Counted from the stretch's first letter, positions 1 through 8,059 are shown. The stretch: DNA of 64,000 nucleotides from Arthrobacter oryzae (GCF_030812315.1 NZ_JAUSSM010000001.1:620001-684000), one strand, 5' to 3'. Numbers and translations: made by a program. Notes: generated from the letters alone by a model not told the origin.

Positions 1-828
1 GGGCTGATCGTAGGTGACGAAGTTGATGGTGCCGATCTGGCCCTTGTCGCCCCAGTATTCCTTGTTACTGACCAGCTTGACGTTGGAGTCTTCCCACGCT
101 GCGAAGCTGTAGGGACCCGTGCCGACGGGGTGCAGCGCGTAATCCGAGACAGGCTGGCCGTCCCGGGTCCGGCTGAGGCTGTCAGCCTTCTGCTCCGCCA
201 TGGCCTTCGGGGAAGACATGGCGAAGGCCGGGAGGGTCAGCGCCTGGAGGAATCCGGTGAAGGGCTGTGTGAGGTCGATCCGGACATTCCCGGCGGAGAG
301 TGCGGTGCAGCTCTTGTAGATGGACAGCGGGGCCTGGTCGGCGTGGGCCTTGAAGACACCCTTGAATGACGTGCCGGGGGCTTGCTTCCGCAGGCTCTCC
401 GGAAAATTGAACCAGCGGTTGAAGTTCGTGCAGACCGACGCTGCATCGAAAGGCGAGCCGTCCTGGAAGGTGACGCCCTCACGGAGCTTGAAGGTGTACG
501 CGCGGCCCTCGTTGGATGCTGCCCACTCGGTGGCGAGCAGGGGAGTCGGCAGGCCGGTCGTCTGGTCCACCCCGACCAGGCCTTCGAGGACCTGGCGGGT
601 GATCCGGTAGGACTCAACGTCCGATGCCAGTGCCGGATCAAGCCCCAGCGGCTGGGCCGCGGTGCCGAACGTAAATGTTGCCGTCGGGGCGGCAGACGCG
701 GCGCTGGTGGTGACCGCAGAGGATGACGCCGGCGCGGGAGCGGGCACGCCCGTGCACGAGGCAAGCAGCAGCGACAAGACACCTGCACCGATACTGACTG
801 CAATGCGGCGCGATTTACTGCTGGGCAC
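1..828 (-). CDS. ABC transporter substrate-binding lipoprotein, peptide/opine family 5 (3' end cut off)
   Basis: Predicted extracytoplasmic solute receptor of a peptide or related ABC importer. It begins at a GTG codon with a basic N-terminus, a short hydrophobic stretch and a lipobox L-A-S-C around residue 25, so it should be lipid-anchored. A Ser/Ala/Thr linker follows. The mature part reads as the start of an SBP_bac_5 domain: FGTAAQPLGLDPALASD, then the family pattern YTFKLREGVTFQDGSPFDA near residues 110-130, and HPVGTGPYSF later. 276 codons are present and the frame runs off the left edge; family members are usually about 500-560 residues. Substrate cannot be told. No ATG is available near the start, so GTG is chosen from the signal peptide. 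Confidence 0.9.
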   Translation of the reverse strand, partial: MPSSKSRRIAVSIGAGVLSLLLASCTGVPAPAPASSSAVTTSAASAAPTATFTFGTAAQPLGLDPALASDVESYRITRQVLEGLVGVDQTTGLPTPLLATEWAASNEGRAYTFKLREGVTFQDGSPFDAASVCTNFNRWFNFPESLRKQAPGTSFKGVFKAHADQAPLSIYKSCTALSAGNVRIDLTQPFTGFLQALTLPAFAMSSPKAMAEQKADSLSRTRDGQPVSDYALHPVGTGPYSFAAWEDSNVKLVSNKEYWGDKGQIGTINFVTYDQP

Positions 829-959
829 TCGATTATCACCTCTGGACGGCCGGAAGGCCTCTGGACGGCTGGGAGGTCCGCGGGCCGGGACCGTTCCCCA
901 GTCTAATTGACCGATCCTGGACGCCGGCCGGGTCCGGGCCGTGTGCCCCGTGGGCAAAA

Positions 960-990
960 CGAAGGCCCGCACCATCGGTGCGGGCCTTCG
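960..990 (-). terminator. Rho-independent terminator after the fasciclin gene
   Basis: A perfect 14-bp stem (960-973 with 977-990) with a 3-nt loop. Read on the minus strand the stem is followed by TTTTG, which fits termination of the fasciclin gene. Confidence 0.85.
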
Positions 991-1049
991 CTTCTCCGGG
1001 TCGGTCCAGGGAGTCAGGCTGGAGCCGGATCAGGAGCGTTTCGGGTTGC

Positions 1050-1724
1050 CTACTTCGGCATCAGGACAGAGTCCACCAGGTAGACGGTGGCGTTTGCCGT
1101 CTGGACGCCGCCACAGATTACGCCGGCGTCATCCACCTTGAGCGCGTCCTTGGTGCCGGTGACGGTGACGGAGCCGCCCTGGACAGTCTTGTGGGTGCCC
1201 ACAATCTTGTCAGGAGTGATCTGACCGGGAACCACGTGGTAGGTCAGGATCTTGCTCAGCAGCGCGTCGTCGGTCTTGAGGGTTTCGATGGTGGCGGCGT
1301 CGATCTTGGCGAACGCGTCATCCACCGGTGCGAAGACAGTGAATTCGCTGCCGTTGAGCGTATCCACCAGGTCGACCTTCGGGTTGAGCTTGCCGGACAC
1401 CGCTGCCGTCAGGGTCTTCAGCAGCGGGTTGTTGGAAGCTGCAACCGCGACCGGGTCGAGTGCCATGCCCGCCACCGAGCCGGCACCGTCGGGAACCTGC
1501 TCCGCGTAGCCTGCACAGCCGGGGCCCACCAAATTGGCGGCCGGATCCATGGCGGCCGCGGAGCTGGCCGACGGGGACGGAGCCATGCTCGAAGCGGACG
1601 GCGCGGACGCCGGTGCCGACGAGCTGTTTGCCGTCGTGGCGGAGCCTCCGCAGGCGGTCAGGCTGAGCAGAGCTGCAGCTGCCACGCCTGCAACGGTGAA
1701 AGTACTGCGCTTGAATGACTGCAT
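1050..1724 (-). CDS. Fasciclin (FAS1) domain lipoprotein
   Basis: Predicted cell-surface protein of 224 residues. The N-terminus is a lipoprotein signal peptide with lipobox L-T-A-C ending at Cys25. A Ser/Ala/Pro-rich linker runs to about residue 65. The rest is one FAS1 domain: [20 protein letters not shown], then the conserved [14 protein letters not shown] near residue 130, TYHVVPGQ near 165, and [10 protein letters not shown] at the end. FAS1 domains mediate adhesion or binding to surface partners; the ligand is unknown. An AAGGAGA ribosome site lies 7 nt before the ATG. The gene is monocistronic, with a terminator of its own. Confidence 0.93.
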   Translation of the reverse strand: MQSFKRSTFTVAGVAAAALLSLTACGGSATTANSSSAPASAPSASSMAPSPSASSAAAMDPAANLVGPGCAGYAEQVPDGAGSVAGMALDPVAVAASNNPLLKTLTAAVSGKLNPKVDLVDTLNGSEFTVFAPVDDAFAKIDAATIETLKTDDALLSKILTYHVVPGQITPDKIVGTHKTVQGGSVTVTGTKDALKVDDAGVICGGVQTANATVYLVDSVLMPK

Positions 1725-1925
1725 TTCGATTCTCCTTGTTAGTGCCGATGATTGCCTGCGGCGAACGACTTCCCGATCACTGCACTGGCTCTATTCCGAC
1801 TGTGGGCACCGACCCTTGGTTGGTGTCTCAATGGGTATTCGGCGGTTCAGCGGCAACGGATGGGTGAACCTGGAGAATTATTTTCCTGCGGCGTTTCAAG
1901 TACTGGGACTTGGGCCTTAAACACC

Positions 1926-1955
1926 GGAATCCCGGACCGTGAGGCCCGGGATTCC
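1926..1955. terminator. Hairpin downstream of tRNA-Leu
   Basis: Inverted repeat GGAATCCCGG / CCGGGATTCC (1926-1935, 1946-1955). The T-run (GATTTTT) lies on the plus-strand side and only a weak T-tract lies on the minus side. It is placed to end the tRNA-Leu transcript but the orientation is not clear-cut. Confidence 0.5.
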
Positions 1956-1970
1956 GATTTTTCACTGCTG

Positions 1971-2052
1971 TGCGCAAGGGGGGACTTGAACCCCCACGCC
2001 CGAAGGCACAGGAACCTAAATCCTGCGTGTCTGCCAATTTCACCACTCGCGC
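1971..2052 (-). tRNA. tRNA-Leu (anticodon UAG)
   Basis: The minus strand folds as an 82-nt class II tRNA. The acceptor stem is GCGCGAG with CTTGCGC and discriminator A. The anticodon arm CAGGA-TTTAGGT-TCCTG gives anticodon TAG, decoding CUA. There is a variable arm (GTGCCTTCGGGCGT region) and a T-arm with GGTTCAAGTCC. CCA is not encoded. Confidence 0.93.
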
Positions 2053-2196
2053 GCGGCGCCGTCGTGGGTGGTCTTAACGCTATTCATGCGAAAGCGGTAA
2101 AACGTCCGACGGCGGATGCCAGGCTCCAGTGTACCTGCCGGGTGGCGCCTTCCGCTCGGTGATGGGCACACCGGGGCCTGTCTCCGGGGGAAAAAC

Positions 2197-2667
2197 CTAG
2201 GCCAGCCCAAGGTCCCGGCGGAGCTTCGCTACGTGGCCGGTGGCCCGCACGTTGTACTGCGCCACCGCCACGTTGCCCCCCGGATCCACCACAATCGTGG
2301 AGCGGATGAGGCCCTCGTAGGTCCGTCCGTAGTTCTTCTTTTCACCCCAGGCACCGTAGGCCTCGGCCACGGCGTGGTCCTCGTCGGACAAGAGCGGGAA
2401 AGTCAGGCCCTCAGCCTCGGCGAACTTGGCGAGCTTTGCAATCGGATCAGGGGACACGCCCAGGACGTCATAACCTTCCCGCTGCAGGGAAGCGAGCGTA
2501 TCGCGGAAATCGCACGCTTCCTTAGTGCAGCCCGGCGTGGACGCTGCCGGGTAGAAGTACACGATGGTGTTCCGGCCGCGGTAGCTCTTCAGGCTGACAT
2601 CGTTCCCTGCGGAATCCTTCAGCGTAAAGTCCGGTGCCGGAGTGCCGGGAATGAGTCGTTCAGCCAA
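2197..2667 (-). CDS. bcp: Thioredoxin-dependent thiol peroxidase (Bcp/PrxQ type peroxiredoxin)
   Basis: Reduces hydrogen peroxide and organic peroxides with thioredoxin as electron donor, in the cytoplasm. The protein shows the AhpC/TSA fold: GTPAPDFTLKDSAGN at the start and the active site STPGCTKEAC, holding the peroxidatic Cys in TPGCT and a resolving Cys five residues on, as in Bcp/PrxQ. I start it at a TTG codon because AAAGGAG sits 6 nt before it; this gives 156 residues, the usual Bcp length. An ATG 11 codons upstream is possible but has no ribosome site. It is divergent from a marR gene 87 bp away, which may regulate it. Confidence 0.92.
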   Translation of the reverse strand: MAERLIPGTPAPDFTLKDSAGNDVSLKSYRGRNTIVYFYPAASTPGCTKEACDFRDTLASLQREGYDVLGVSPDPIAKLAKFAEAEGLTFPLLSDEDHAVAEAYGAWGEKKNYGRTYEGLIRSTIVVDPGGNVAVAQYNVRATGHVAKLRRDLGLA

Positions 2668-2700
2668 GATTTTCTCCTTTGGAATGTTGTGGACATTCAA

Positions 2701-2756
2701 GCTTAGTAAGCGGGGGAGCGGGCGACGAATCCCACGCTGGCTATACTAAGTGGTAT
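2701..2756. promoter_or_regulatory. Divergent bcp/marR promoter region with paired palindromes
   Basis: GCTTAGTAAGC (2701-2711) is a perfect 11-bp palindrome. ATACTAAGTGGTAT (2743-2756) is a second one sharing the TACTAAG half (inverted CTTAGTA). The second overlaps a consensus-like -10 (TATACT, 2742-2747) placed 7 nt before the marR ATG. This is the layout expected for an autoregulated MarR operator, inferred only. Confidence 0.45.
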
Positions 2757-3246
2757 GCCTGATATGGATCGCTGGCCCACAGGGCGCCTCTTGTCCACGG
2801 CGGCACGCCTCGTCGAACATTCCTGGAATGAGAAGCTGGGAGCCATCGGGCTTACCCATGCCGGGGTTATCGCCATGGAGGTACTCGCCGTGAACGGCCC
2901 CATGACCCAGGCACAGCTTGCCCAGTTGGTCCGTGTCCAGGCCCAGACTATGGGGAAAACGCTCAGCCGGCTTGAGGTTCATGGACACATCCGACGGGAG
3001 CGGAGCACGTCCGACCGCCGAAGCCATGTGGTGTCGCTCACCGAACGGGGTGTTGAGGCGGTGGCTGCGGCAGCGGACATGGAACGAACCGTGCTGGCCG
3101 CCGCTTCGATCGACCCCGATGTCTTGCGGCAAGAGCTCCAGGCTGTGGTGACCGTCCTGGCCAGCCGCTTTTCTTCGCCGGAGACCAAGGCAATCGTGGC
3201 CAGTGCCGATTCCGGCCTCACCGTGGATGCCGGCAGCGCCAACTAG
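2755..3246 (+). CDS. MarR family transcriptional regulator
   Basis: A 163-residue winged-helix protein. The DNA-binding part lies around residues 45-95: MTQAQLAQLVRVQAQTMGKTLSRLEVHG is the helix-turn-helix, followed by the wing RERSTSDRRSHVVSLTERG, with the D-x-R motif typical of MarR proteins. Such regulators usually repress a neighbouring gene and respond to phenolics or oxidants. The neighbour here is bcp, transcribed the other way, so a peroxide or redox role is plausible but inferred. The start has no ribosome site and a -10 box 7 nt upstream, so the mRNA is probably leaderless. Confidence 0.9.
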   Translation: MPDMDRWPTGRLLSTAARLVEHSWNEKLGAIGLTHAGVIAMEVLAVNGPMTQAQLAQLVRVQAQTMGKTLSRLEVHGHIRRERSTSDRRSHVVSLTERGVEAVAAAADMERTVLAAASIDPDVLRQELQAVVTVLASRFSSPETKAIVASADSGLTVDAGSAN

Positions 3247-3252
3247 GTTTTC

Positions 3253-3528
3253 CTACCCCAGAAGCCTGACGGCTATCGCCTCCAGAGCCTGGATGTCCCA
3301 GCCCTTATTCACCGGGCCGAGTTTGGCCTGCAGGATCCCCATCACGCCCATCTCCAACAATGCCTGTAATGCAGAGCCGGGATTCTCGCTGAACTCCAGG
3401 CTGCTTTCCAGCGCGACTATGGCGTCGGAGCCGGTGAGATGGGTCGGGAGGGAAGCAGCCATGGCGGCGCCAAGGGCGTCGACATCCGCTTCAATCGTGC
3501 CCGTCACAGTGAACCGAAAGACAGCCAT
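3253..3528 (-). CDS. Small protein of unknown function (91 aa)
   Basis: Not recognised. The start at 3528 is chosen because GGGAGGT lies 6 nt before the ATG; the frame is open farther upstream but without a ribosome site. The sequence MAVFRFTVTGTIEADVDALG suggests a beta strand followed by helices; the rest is acidic-amphipathic and has no Cys, signal peptide or membrane segment. It converges on marR, with a 6-bp gap between the stop codons. Function is not inferred. Confidence 0.6.
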   Translation of the reverse strand: MAVFRFTVTGTIEADVDALGAAMAASLPTHLTGSDAIVALESSLEFSENPGSALQALLEMGVMGILQAKLGPVNKGWDIQALEAIAVRLLG

Positions 3529-3724
3529 GGTTTGACCTCCCAGACCTAGTAATGAGGTCACCTTATCCAGCATTTCGCAGGTATTCCGATGCTTAGGGTG
3601 AATTTTTCCTAAAGAAATGAGTCCATGCCTCAACGGCCGTATACCGAACTGGTAAACACATTCCCGCGAGAAACGCACCTGCCGGCATTGATGCGACACA
3701 ATTCATTTGGGGGAGTTGCTCCCG

Positions 3725-4318
3725 ATGACCGAATCGAGAGGACGCACCGGATGGCGAATGCACCTGCACACTACGACCCGCGGGACGAGCCCCGGCTTTT
3801 CAAGCTCGTGCAAGTGGCCCCGGTTGAGGTCTGCAGGAGTGGCATTCACCGGCTTCGGAATTCTTGGTGTGGCAAGCGGCGGCGGTCCCGGCCTTCTGGT
3901 TGGGCTGTCCGCTCCTGGTCTCGCCCTGGTTCTGTTTGGAACGCTGATGTTCCGACGGATCCGGAGGCGCCGGTTGCCACGCGTCGTGGAGATGGCCCCT
4001 TCAAGAGGCGCGGGCAATGTCAGGTCAGGGCTTGGTCCGGGGACATTCTTCGTGCTGATTTTCGCTGGCATCGGTTACCCCTTGGCCAGCCGGCTGCTGG
4101 AGCGCGGACCCGAAGGCGGTGCCCTGCTGCTCGGTTATGCAGTCATGACCCTCGTCTTCATCGGCAGCGTCTTCACTGTGCCGTCCTACTTCTTGGAACA
4201 TGCCAGGCGTGATTTCCTTGCCGATATTTCAGCAGAGCCTCAACTTCGCGCGGCGCTGGAGGAGATGTCACTGACGTGGCGGGATCCCGTGGGCACCCGG
4301 GAGTTTGGGCCGCTGTAA
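3725..4318 (+). CDS. Hypothetical membrane protein (197 aa)
   Basis: Not recognised. Start 3725 is preferred because GGGGGAG lies 8-9 nt upstream. A basic, Thr/Ser-rich N-terminal 35 residues precede a Gly-rich hydrophobic hairpin (AGVAFTGFGILGVASGGG, then LLVGLSAPGLALVLFGTLMF) followed by a strongly basic loop RRIRRRRLPR. Two more hydrophobic segments follow (FFVLIFAGIGYPLASRLL and LLLGYAVMTLVFIGSVF), then a soluble acidic tail of about 45 residues. It is probably an inner membrane protein with four segments and the basic loop in the cytoplasm. Codon choice in the first 40 residues looks less typical, so the N-terminus is uncertain. Confidence 0.6.
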   Translation: MTESRGRTGWRMHLHTTTRGTSPGFSSSCKWPRLRSAGVAFTGFGILGVASGGGPGLLVGLSAPGLALVLFGTLMFRRIRRRRLPRVVEMAPSRGAGNVRSGLGPGTFFVLIFAGIGYPLASRLLERGPEGGALLLGYAVMTLVFIGSVFTVPSYFLEHARRDFLADISAEPQLRAALEEMSLTWRDPVGTREFGPL

Positions 4319-4388
4319 CCAGCCGGCCTTGGCATAACCAGGGCGGTTTGTCGCCCGGCCGATCCGGCGGTCCCTGCCCGGGCAAAAC

Positions 4389-4433
4389 AAAAACCCCGCC
4401 TTCACTGCTTGTGGCCAGTGAAGACGGGGTTTT
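4389..4433 (-). terminator. Terminator downstream of tRNA-Lys
   Basis: Long near-perfect hairpin (4389-4407 with 4416-4433). On the minus strand it ends in TTTTTGTTTT, as expected after the tRNA-Lys gene. An A-rich 5' flank means it may also work from the plus strand. Confidence 0.8.
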
Positions 4434-4439
4434 CAGTGG

Positions 4440-4512
4440 TGCACCCCCCGGGACTCGAACCCGGAACCCATTGATTAAGAGTCAATTGCTCTGCCAGTTG
4501 AGCTAGAGGTGC
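4440..4512 (-). tRNA. tRNA-Lys (anticodon CUU)
   Basis: The minus strand folds as a 73-nt tRNA: acceptor GCACCTC with GGGGTGC and discriminator A, D-arm TAGCTCAACTGGCAGAGCA, anticodon arm ATTGA-CTCTTAA-TCAAT giving anticodon CTT, and T-arm CCGGGTTCGAGTCCCGG. Confidence 0.95.
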
Positions 4513-4618
4513 AGCTGTTGTTTTGGTTCTTCCCGAGGGCTTTTGTTTCCCGCGTTCATCTCCGCAACGACATGAAACTCTACACGAGATTTAGCGCCGT
4601 GTGAAATCGGCTCCCGCC

Positions 4619-5755
4619 TCAGCTCTTCGGCAGGCCTGGAGGGGCCAAAATCAGCGCGGAATCAGGGTTTTCGTTGTTGGTGAGCATCCACAATGTGCCG
4701 TCCGGGGCGAGGGAAACGTCCCGGATGCGCCCGAAGCGGCTTGTGAAATGGCTCACAGGATTGCCTGCGTTTTCACCGTCGAGCGGGACAGCCCACAACC
4801 GCTGGCCCCTGAGGGCTCCCAGATAGGCCGTGGAGCCCACGATCTCGAGTCCGCTCGGGGATGATTCCGCCGTGGACGGCCAGACCACCTTGGCATCGAT
4901 GAAGCCCGGCCTGCCCGGTGCTCCCGTCACCTCCGGCCAGCCGTAGTTGCCGCCCGGCTGGATCAGGTTGAGTTCGTCATCCACGGTCGGACCGAATTCG
5001 CTGGACCACAGCCTGCCCGAGTCGTCCCAGTCGAGGCCCTGCACGTTCCGGTGGCCAAGGCTGTACACGGGGTTGTCTCCAAACGGGTTCCCGGGCGCGG
5101 GCCGGCCTTCCGCGGTGATCCTAAGGATCTTGCCGCCCAGCGCGTTCGGATCCTGCGGTTGGTCGCGGCGTTGTGAATCACCGGTTCCGACATAAAGGTT
5201 CCCGTCCGGCCCAAAGCGGATACGGCCTCCATTGTGGGTTGAGGCCTTGGGAATGCCGGAGAAGATGATCTCCGGCTGTCCAAGTTTCAATGGGCCCCCG
5301 GAATCCGGCACCGCCAGCGTGAAACGGGCAATCCTGTTGTCCGCACTGGCCGTGAAATAGGCGAACAGCGACCTGTCGGAACCGTAGTCCGGCGACACGG
5401 CCAACCCCAGGAGGCCACCCTCCCCGCCGGGAACAACTCCGGGGAGGTCGCCCAGCACCGTTGTCTTCCCGTCTTTGACCGATTTGAGTTCGCCGCTGTC
5501 ACGTTCCGAAATGATGGCGGTGCCATCCGGCAGGAAGACCGTGGACCAGGGCAGTTGCAGTCCCTCAATGGTCCGCAGTACCTGTGGTTCCTGGGCCGCT
5601 CCGTTGCTTCCCGTGACTGAACCGGCATTGCCCGTGGGAACGCCGGTGCCGCCCCCGGTGCAGGCGGCCAACGAGAGCGAGATGAACAGGGCGGCGGCGG
5701 CATGCAAAAGGCGGAGCGCGCGCCCGGACGTGCGCCCCGCCTTCTCCGGGTTCAT
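4619..5755 (-). CDS. PQQ-dependent sugar dehydrogenase (soluble glucose/aldose type), lipoprotein
   Basis: Predicted membrane-anchored, cell-surface quinoprotein that oxidises an aldose or related sugar. It has 378 residues from an ATG that begins a clear lipoprotein signal (hydrophobic helix, lipobox L-A-A-C). A six-bladed propeller of the GSDH family follows: LPWSTVFLPDG, GGLLGLAVSPDYG with the calcium/PQQ-site pattern, HNGGRIRFGPDGNLYVGTGD, GHRNVQGLDWDDSGRLW and the hallmark GGNYGWPEVTG. An open frame extends 45 codons upstream but ignores the signal peptide. It lies 28 bp behind the long anchored protein at 5784-6881 and may be co-transcribed. The substrate cannot be told from sequence. 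Confidence 0.9.
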   Translation of the reverse strand: MNPEKAGRTSGRALRLLHAAAALFISLSLAACTGGGTGVPTGNAGSVTGSNGAAQEPQVLRTIEGLQLPWSTVFLPDGTAIISERDSGELKSVKDGKTTVLGDLPGVVPGGEGGLLGLAVSPDYGSDRSLFAYFTASADNRIARFTLAVPDSGGPLKLGQPEIIFSGIPKASTHNGGRIRFGPDGNLYVGTGDSQRRDQPQDPNALGGKILRITAEGRPAPGNPFGDNPVYSLGHRNVQGLDWDDSGRLWSSEFGPTVDDELNLIQPGGNYGWPEVTGAPGRPGFIDAKVVWPSTAESSPSGLEIVGSTAYLGALRGQRLWAVPLDGENAGNPVSHFTSRFGRIRDVSLAPDGTLWMLTNNENPDSALILAPPGLPKS

Positions 5756-5783
5756 GATGGACCCCGCCCGTTGACTGCCGGGC

Positions 5784-6881
5784 CTAGTGCCGACTCCGAC
5801 GCGGAGCCCGGAAGCCTGCCGCTTCCGCGTGGGCGGCCGACTCGAACCAGACCTCTGCGGTGGTTTCCTCGTAGTCCGGGCTGGTTTCATCGTGGTAGAT
5901 CATCGACTGTGCATTGCCTTTGACCGTGTAGCCTTCCGGCCCGTTTCCGTCCGGGCCGGGGGCTGCGGATCCTTCGCCGTAGGGCTTGTCGGCTGCGAGG
6001 TGTCCGGCGGGTTCTGCAGTGTGGCTTGCAGCCGCTTCCGTGGCCGCCGAAGACGCGGCCGCCTGCAGCGTTTCAGCATCTCCCTCGGAGAGGACGCCCG
6101 TGTGGGTCCCGGCGGCCGGTCCGGCTCCGACGACGGGCGGCCGTTGCGCTTCGCCTTCGGCCGCGACGCCTTCGGCCGCGGCTTCCTCTGCCGCAGCATC
6201 CTCCGCCGCTGCGGATTCGGCGCCGGGAAGGGTGGGGGCATGTGGTTCGGTGTACTCAGGGTGGTGGACGTACTCAGGGTGGACTGGCGCCTGCTTGCCT
6301 CCGTCGGCCGGAGTCTCCCGGGCGGCAGGTTCCTTGGCTGCCGTGTCCTTCGGGTGCGTTTGGACCGCGTGCGGAGTGCTGGCAGCCTCGGACCACTGCG
6401 CTTCCCACTCGGCCTTGTCGGCCACAGCAGCGCGGTCCGTTTCGGCGGCGTCCTGTGCCGCCGTGCGGCGGGTTTCTGCAGTAGGCGCCTCCTGGGCCGC
6501 TGTTGCGTCTTCGTCCCAGTCATCCACGTCCCCGCCTGCCGGCGCGGAACTCGTTGGCGCCGGGCTGGCGGATGTGGATGCCGCTGCCCCGGACGCGGCA
6601 TCCGCCGTCGCGGGCGCTGCAGGTCCGGCAGGAGACCCAAACCCTGCGGCACTTGCCATTCCGGCCGTGGCGGCTGCCTCCGCCGACACTGCCGCGCCAC
6701 CGCCGGCCGGTGCGGCTCCTGCGGGCCTGCCGGTGCCGGCCTGCTCTGCCCTTGGAGCGGACACACCGGAATCGGAGGACGTCGGTGCGCCAGTGGTATT
6801 CCCTGAACTATTGCGGTTCAGGAGCCACCAGATGACCCCGACGATGACTACGATGACGATGACCCAAATAATCCAGTCCAT
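5784..6881 (-). CDS. Membrane-anchored Ala-rich protein with C-terminal sunset-like domain
   Basis: 365 residues. It begins MDWIIWVIVIVVIVGVIWWLL, a single strong transmembrane segment, with AGAAGGG as ribosome site. About 270 residues of low-complexity Ala/Glu/Thr/Pro-rich, acidic linker follow. The C-terminal 50 residues are ordered: GPEGYTVKGNAQSMIYHDE, SPDYEETTAEVWFESAAHAEAAGF. This short module resembles the actinobacterial 'sunset' domain found at the end of secreted or anchored proteins and in some L17 variants; that name is from memory and should be checked. Topology (inside or outside) is not decided, since there is no cleavable signal. Function unknown. Confidence 0.7.
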   Translation of the reverse strand: MDWIIWVIVIVVIVGVIWWLLNRNSSGNTTGAPTSSDSGVSAPRAEQAGTGRPAGAAPAGGGAAVSAEAAATAGMASAAGFGSPAGPAAPATADAASGAAASTSASPAPTSSAPAGGDVDDWDEDATAAQEAPTAETRRTAAQDAAETDRAAVADKAEWEAQWSEAASTPHAVQTHPKDTAAKEPAARETPADGGKQAPVHPEYVHHPEYTEPHAPTLPGAESAAAEDAAAEEAAAEGVAAEGEAQRPPVVGAGPAAGTHTGVLSEGDAETLQAAASSAATEAAASHTAEPAGHLAADKPYGEGSAAPGPDGNGPEGYTVKGNAQSMIYHDETSPDYEETTAEVWFESAAHAEAAGFRAPRRSRH

Positions 6882-6983
6882 AGCAGAGCCCTTCTGTCCA
6901 CAAGGCAAGGTTGCCGTTGCTTGACGTTACGTCGGTGTGATTACGGCTGTAAAGGCTTACATGGGGGAATCGCGCCCGTCCTG

Positions 6984-6989
6984 TAGCCT
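6984..6989 (+). promoter_or_regulatory. -10 box of the lysR gene (leaderless start)
   Basis: TAGCCT lies 6 nt before the ATG with no Shine-Dalgarno sequence between, so transcription probably begins at the start codon. Confidence 0.45.
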
Positions 6990-6995
6990 CGCCTC

Positions 6996-7919
6996 ATGGA
7001 TTTGAAACGGCTCCGGATTCTCCGTGAACTTTCGGACCGGGGCACCGTGGGCGCCACTGCCGAGGCGATGGACGTAACGCCGTCCGCCGTCTCCCAGCAG
7101 CTCAAGACACTCCAGGACGAACTCGGTGTTGTCCTGGTCGAAAAATCCGGCAGGGGAGTGCGGCTCACCGAGGCGGGCCGGGCCATGGCGGCGGCTGCGG
7201 CGGACGTTTCCACCGCCATGGCCCGCGCTGAAGCAACCATCGACACCTACCGGCAGGGCTGGCAGACGCACGTCAAGGCGGCCTTCTTTCCGAGCGCAGC
7301 TGAGATGTTCCTCCCGGGCCTTCTGCACCGCGTCAAGGCAGTGGAGGGCCTTCGGTTCGAGGCCCGCTTCGAGGACCCGGGCGTCGCCGGGTTTACTGCC
7401 CTGGCCGCTGATTACGACGTCGTGCTTGCCCACAGCGTTGACGGTCCGGATGTTTTCGCCCGGCAGGGGCTGGTGGTGGTTCCGCTGCTGAACGAGCCGC
7501 TGGACGTGGCCATGCCGGCCGGGCATGTCCTGGCGGCAAAGCCCTCGCTGACGGCTGGCGATGTGGTGGGGTTCCCCTGGATGGGCGTGCCGGAGGGCTT
7601 TCCGTTCGACACGGTGCTGCGCCAGATCGAGGTCCAGGCCGGGGCTCCGGCGTTGCGCGCCCAACTGTTTCCGGATCTTCGGGTGTTGGAGGCGCTTGTC
7701 AGCGCCGGTCATGGGCTGAGCCTGCTGCCCCGGTACACGGCCCTGAGGAACCAGGAGCGCGGCTTTGTGCTGCGTCCGTTGCTCGGAGTTACTGCCCGCC
7801 GCAGCATCGTGGCGCTGGCGCGCCCGGATGTTGCGGCGAGGACCACCATCCAGCAGGTCCTGGCCATGCTGGAGGCGGAAGCTGCGTCCATCAATGCCGC
7901 CAGCCTGAGTGACGCGTGA
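6996..7919 (+). CDS. LysR family transcriptional regulator
   Basis: 307 residues. The N-terminal winged helix is clear: MDLKRLRILRELSDRGTVGATAEAMDVTPSAVSQQLKTLQDELGVVLVEKSGRGVRLTEAG. A linker helix and a periplasmic-binding-like effector domain follow (about residues 90-300). The start VGATAEAM in place of the common SFTAAA places it in the actinobacterial subgroup often found near amino-acid or export genes. It lies just upstream of ilvD in the same direction, with 140 bp between them, but there is no evidence that it controls ilvD. The effector is unknown. Confidence 0.92.
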   Translation: MDLKRLRILRELSDRGTVGATAEAMDVTPSAVSQQLKTLQDELGVVLVEKSGRGVRLTEAGRAMAAAAADVSTAMARAEATIDTYRQGWQTHVKAAFFPSAAEMFLPGLLHRVKAVEGLRFEARFEDPGVAGFTALAADYDVVLAHSVDGPDVFARQGLVVVPLLNEPLDVAMPAGHVLAAKPSLTAGDVVGFPWMGVPEGFPFDTVLRQIEVQAGAPALRAQLFPDLRVLEALVSAGHGLSLLPRYTALRNQERGFVLRPLLGVTARRSIVALARPDVAARTTIQQVLAMLEAEAASINAASLSDA

Positions 7920-7948
7920 CACATCCGGAGCGGCTCCCCGACTGGCGA

Positions 7949-7963
7949 TCTCATAATTTGAGA
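7949..7963. promoter_or_regulatory. Palindrome TCTCATAATTTGAGA upstream of ilvD
   Basis: Inverted repeat TCTCA-n5-TGAGA about 85 bp before the ilvD -10 box. The same half-sites and spacing, TCTCATTATCTGAGA, occur in the iclR/leuC intergenic region at 36478. It is a likely operator for the NdgR-type IclR regulator encoded at 35743-36462; this is inferred from the shared motif. Confidence 0.55.
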
Positions 7964-8046
7964 CGAGAGTCCACTATTTGATCGAAATATTCCCGGTTTT
8001 CGGCTTAACCCTCCCTTCCGGGTCGTTGGCGCCCTTATCTGAGCCA

Positions 8047-8052
8047 TAGACT
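8047..8052 (+). promoter_or_regulatory. -10 box of ilvD (leaderless start)
   Basis: TAGACT lies 7 nt before the ilvD ATG, with a possible -35 (CGTTGG, 17 nt upstream). No ribosome site is visible, so ilvD mRNA is probably leaderless. Confidence 0.45.
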
Positions 8053-8059
8053 TTGACCC

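Noticed and set aside
1921..2052. Integration site of a mobile element at tRNA-Leu
   Set aside because: No integrase gene and no second copy of the tRNA 3' end is visible nearby.
4440..4512. Integration site at tRNA-Lys
   Set aside because: The genes on both sides look chromosomal; no integrase or direct repeat of the tRNA end was seen.
5787..6806. 339-codon plus-strand frame opposite the Ala-rich anchored protein
   Set aside because: Arg/Gly/Cys-rich shadow; the minus-strand frame has a membrane helix, a ribosome site and an ordered C-terminal module.
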